Source: Chloroflexota bacterium
Lineage (GTDB): Bacteria > Chloroflexota > UBA5177 > JANWHV01
Assembly (NCBI GenBank): GCA_028287725.1
Contig: JAQBPC010000026.1
Coordinates: 1-7,276, forward strand
Length of the DNA: 7,276 bases
Direction: 5' to 3'
Under the pieces are notes generated by a model that searched no databases, was not told the DNA's origin, and saw only the letters and a program-made list of their open reading frames with translations. The stretch's first letter is position 1, and every line of letters begins with the position of its first letter. Below, in pieces: positions 6,353 through 7,276 of this stretch. The position numbers and the translations under genes were made by a program.

Positions 6353-6382
6353 TTGACGAGGCGAGACCGAATCCTGTAGGCT
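6353..6382 (+). promoter_or_regulatory. Candidate promoter of the Tat-exported substrate-binding protein gene
   Basis: TTGACG (6353-6358, 5 of 6) is followed after 18 bases by TAGGCT (6377-6382), which keeps the three most conserved -10 positions (first T, second A, last T). The start would be near 6389, leaving a leader of about 210 bases. A 5-1-5 palindrome, AGAAC-G-GTTCT (6392-6402), lies just after the predicted start, where a repressor could act. Confidence 0.35.
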
Positions 6383-6388
6383 CATGCT

Positions 6389-6600
6389 CTAAGAACGGTT
6401 CTGTGCGATACCCACTCCAGAGAGTGATTATCAGACCCCTCCACTGAGCGCAGTGTTGCCTCGAGTCCCTGAAGCTAAATGAACGCTTCGGTTCGCTGCG
6501 GCGCGAACCCGGTCCAACGTACGGTGCATCAGCAAGTCGCGTTTGGCGTCCCCGAAACCTTGGTTCGTGGTTCGAATGTTCGATGTGAAGGGTGGGTATT
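6389..6600 (+). other. Long leader with three small stem-loops
   Basis: If the promoter at 6353-6382 is used, this would be the untranslated leader of the downstream gene. It contains stems CACTC/GAGTG (6413-6426), CACTG/CAGTG (6442-6455) and GGTTCGC/GCGAACC (6490-6509, 7 bp, 6-base loop). A tandem heptamer TGGTTCG twice (6561-6574) follows near the start codon. I do not recognise any known riboswitch class. Confidence 0.35.
6587..6592 (+). promoter_or_regulatory. Ribosome-binding site fixing the start at 6601
   Basis: GAAGGG ends 8 bases before the ATG at 6601. It supports that start for a gene whose frame runs off the window. Confidence 0.65.
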
Positions 6601-7276
6601 ATGGATAATCTTGATGGATTGATCTCGGCGACCGTGGCAGGCAATTTACCGCGCCGCGAGTTCCTGGCAAAGGCGGCGGCAATCGGCGTGAGCGCGGTCG
6701 CGCTAGCCGAGATCACGCGGGCGCTTGACGTGCACGCCGAGGTCGCGGCCGCGGGCCTGAACACGCTGACCTTGAACGCCGTCCAGGTGTTCGGTAACTT
6801 CGACCCGGCAATCGGCATCGACTACACCCAGGAAATGGCGCAGATCAACTTCTACGACACCCTGTTGACGGCAACGCCGAGCGCGGGCGTGACCGGACGG
6901 TTGGCGGATCACTTTACTGCCTCTGCCGACGCCAAGAATTTCACCTTCTATTTGAAGAAGGGTGTCAAGTTCCATAGCGGCCATGAGCTGACCGCCGAAG
7001 ACGTGATCTACTCCATGCAACGAGTGCTCGCGATTGGACAGGGCCCTTCGTTCGTGTGGAAGGGCTTCCTCACCCAGGACAGCGTTAAGGCGCTGGATCG
7101 CTACACCGTTCGGTTTACCTTAAGTCAGCCATTCGCCCCGTTCCCGTCCACCTTGCCGCTGCTGTTCATCGTTGATAAGGCCACGGTGATCTCGAAGCAG
7201 AAGCCGGGCAAGTTTGGCACAAATGGCGATTACGGTCAGGCCTTCCTGGCTTCCAACGAGGCCGGTTCCGGTCCCT
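6601..7276 (+). CDS. Peptide/nickel-type ABC transporter substrate-binding protein (SBP family 5), Tat-exported, N-terminal part
   Basis: The frame is open from the ATG at 6601 to the right edge: 225 codons of a protein that is normally about 500-600 residues. It would bind short peptides or similar small solutes outside the inner membrane and deliver them to a DppBCDF/OppBCDF-type transporter. A twin-arginine signal is clear: PRREFLAKA at residues 17-25, followed by a hydrophobic Ala/Val-rich stretch (about 26-37). There is no lipobox cysteine, so the product should be a folded soluble periplasmic protein. Family 5 features follow: the FYDTLL segment, FYLKKGVKFHSG, LTAEDVIYSMQRV, a Tyr-Thr-Val-Arg-Phe-Thr-Leu strand before QPFAPF, and a GSGP segment at the edge. 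The ligand cannot be told from this half. Partner permease and ATPase genes may lie beyond 7276. Confidence 0.88.
   Translation, partial: MDNLDGLISATVAGNLPRREFLAKAAAIGVSAVALAEITRALDVHAEVAAAGLNTLTLNAVQVFGNFDPAIGIDYTQEMAQINFYDTLLTATPSAGVTGRLADHFTASADAKNFTFYLKKGVKFHSGHELTAEDVIYSMQRVLAIGQGPSFVWKGFLTQDSVKALDRYTVRFTLSQPFAPFPSTLPLLFIVDKATVISKQKPGKFGTNGDYGQAFLASNEAGSGP

Noticed and set aside
6568..6582. tRNA T-arm-like GGTTCGAAT
   Set aside because: The flanking bases do not form a 5-bp T-stem, and no acceptor or anticodon arm is present.
4920..6818. A 632-codon open frame on the minus strand opposite fabF and the start of the peptide-binding gene
   Set aside because: It is a shadow of GC-rich codon use in fabF. 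The + strand carries the full catalytic motif set, while the antisense product is His/Arg/Gly-rich without family features and crosses two unrelated + strand genes and a gene-free spacer.

Overview
The window is a GC-rich bacterial segment with six protein genes (four complete, plus one cut by each window edge) and three gene-free stretches of roughly 460 to 680 bases. The proteins are ordinary bacterial families: an alkaline-phosphatase-superfamily hydrolase, an unrecognised cysteine-rich zinc-ribbon protein, a metal-binding transport protein, three type II fatty-acid synthesis enzymes, and a peptide-type ABC substrate-binding protein. Both transport proteins have exported-protein N-termini without a lipobox cysteine, which fits a diderm (Gram-negative-type) envelope. 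The wording of the hydrolase C-terminus and of the Fab proteins reminded me of soil and acidophile lineages such as Chloroflexota as much as of Proteobacteria. The taxon cannot be fixed from this sequence alone, so this is only a weak impression. I see no rRNA, tRNA, CRISPR array, insertion sequence or integrase.

Layout. Bases 1-518 (+) hold the end of a metal-dependent phosphodiesterase/nucleotide pyrophosphatase-like hydrolase. It converges on a small 12-cysteine zinc-ribbon/coiled-coil protein (515-1006, -); their stop codons overlap by 4 bases, so there is no room for a terminator. Bases 1007-1689 are gene-free and contain several inverted repeats. This stretch ends in the clearest regulatory region of the window: a good sigma-70 promoter (1616-1644) whose -10 is overlapped by a Fur-type operator (1641-1655), with a weaker second copy at 1657-1671. 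This controls a solitary zinc/manganese-type substrate-binding protein (1690-2637, +). No ATPase or permease gene accompanies it.

After another gene-free stretch (2638-3145) comes a tight operon, fabG-fabD-fabF (3146-6137, +), joined by two ATGA stop/start overlaps. These supply the ketoreductase, malonyl loading and condensing steps of fatty-acid elongation. fabH, acpP and fabZ are absent here, so the carrier protein, the initiating synthase and the dehydratase must be encoded elsewhere. A third gene-free stretch (6138-6600) carries a possible promoter and a leader with three small hairpins. It leads into a Tat-exported DppA/OppA-like substrate-binding protein that runs off the right edge; its companion permease and ATPase genes, if present, would lie beyond 7276.

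Nothing here amounts to a new defence or mobile system. The items most worth a second look are the double Fur-type operator in front of an orphan metal-binding protein, the unrecognised zinc-ribbon protein, the acpP-less coupled fab operon, and the hairpin-rich gene-free stretches.
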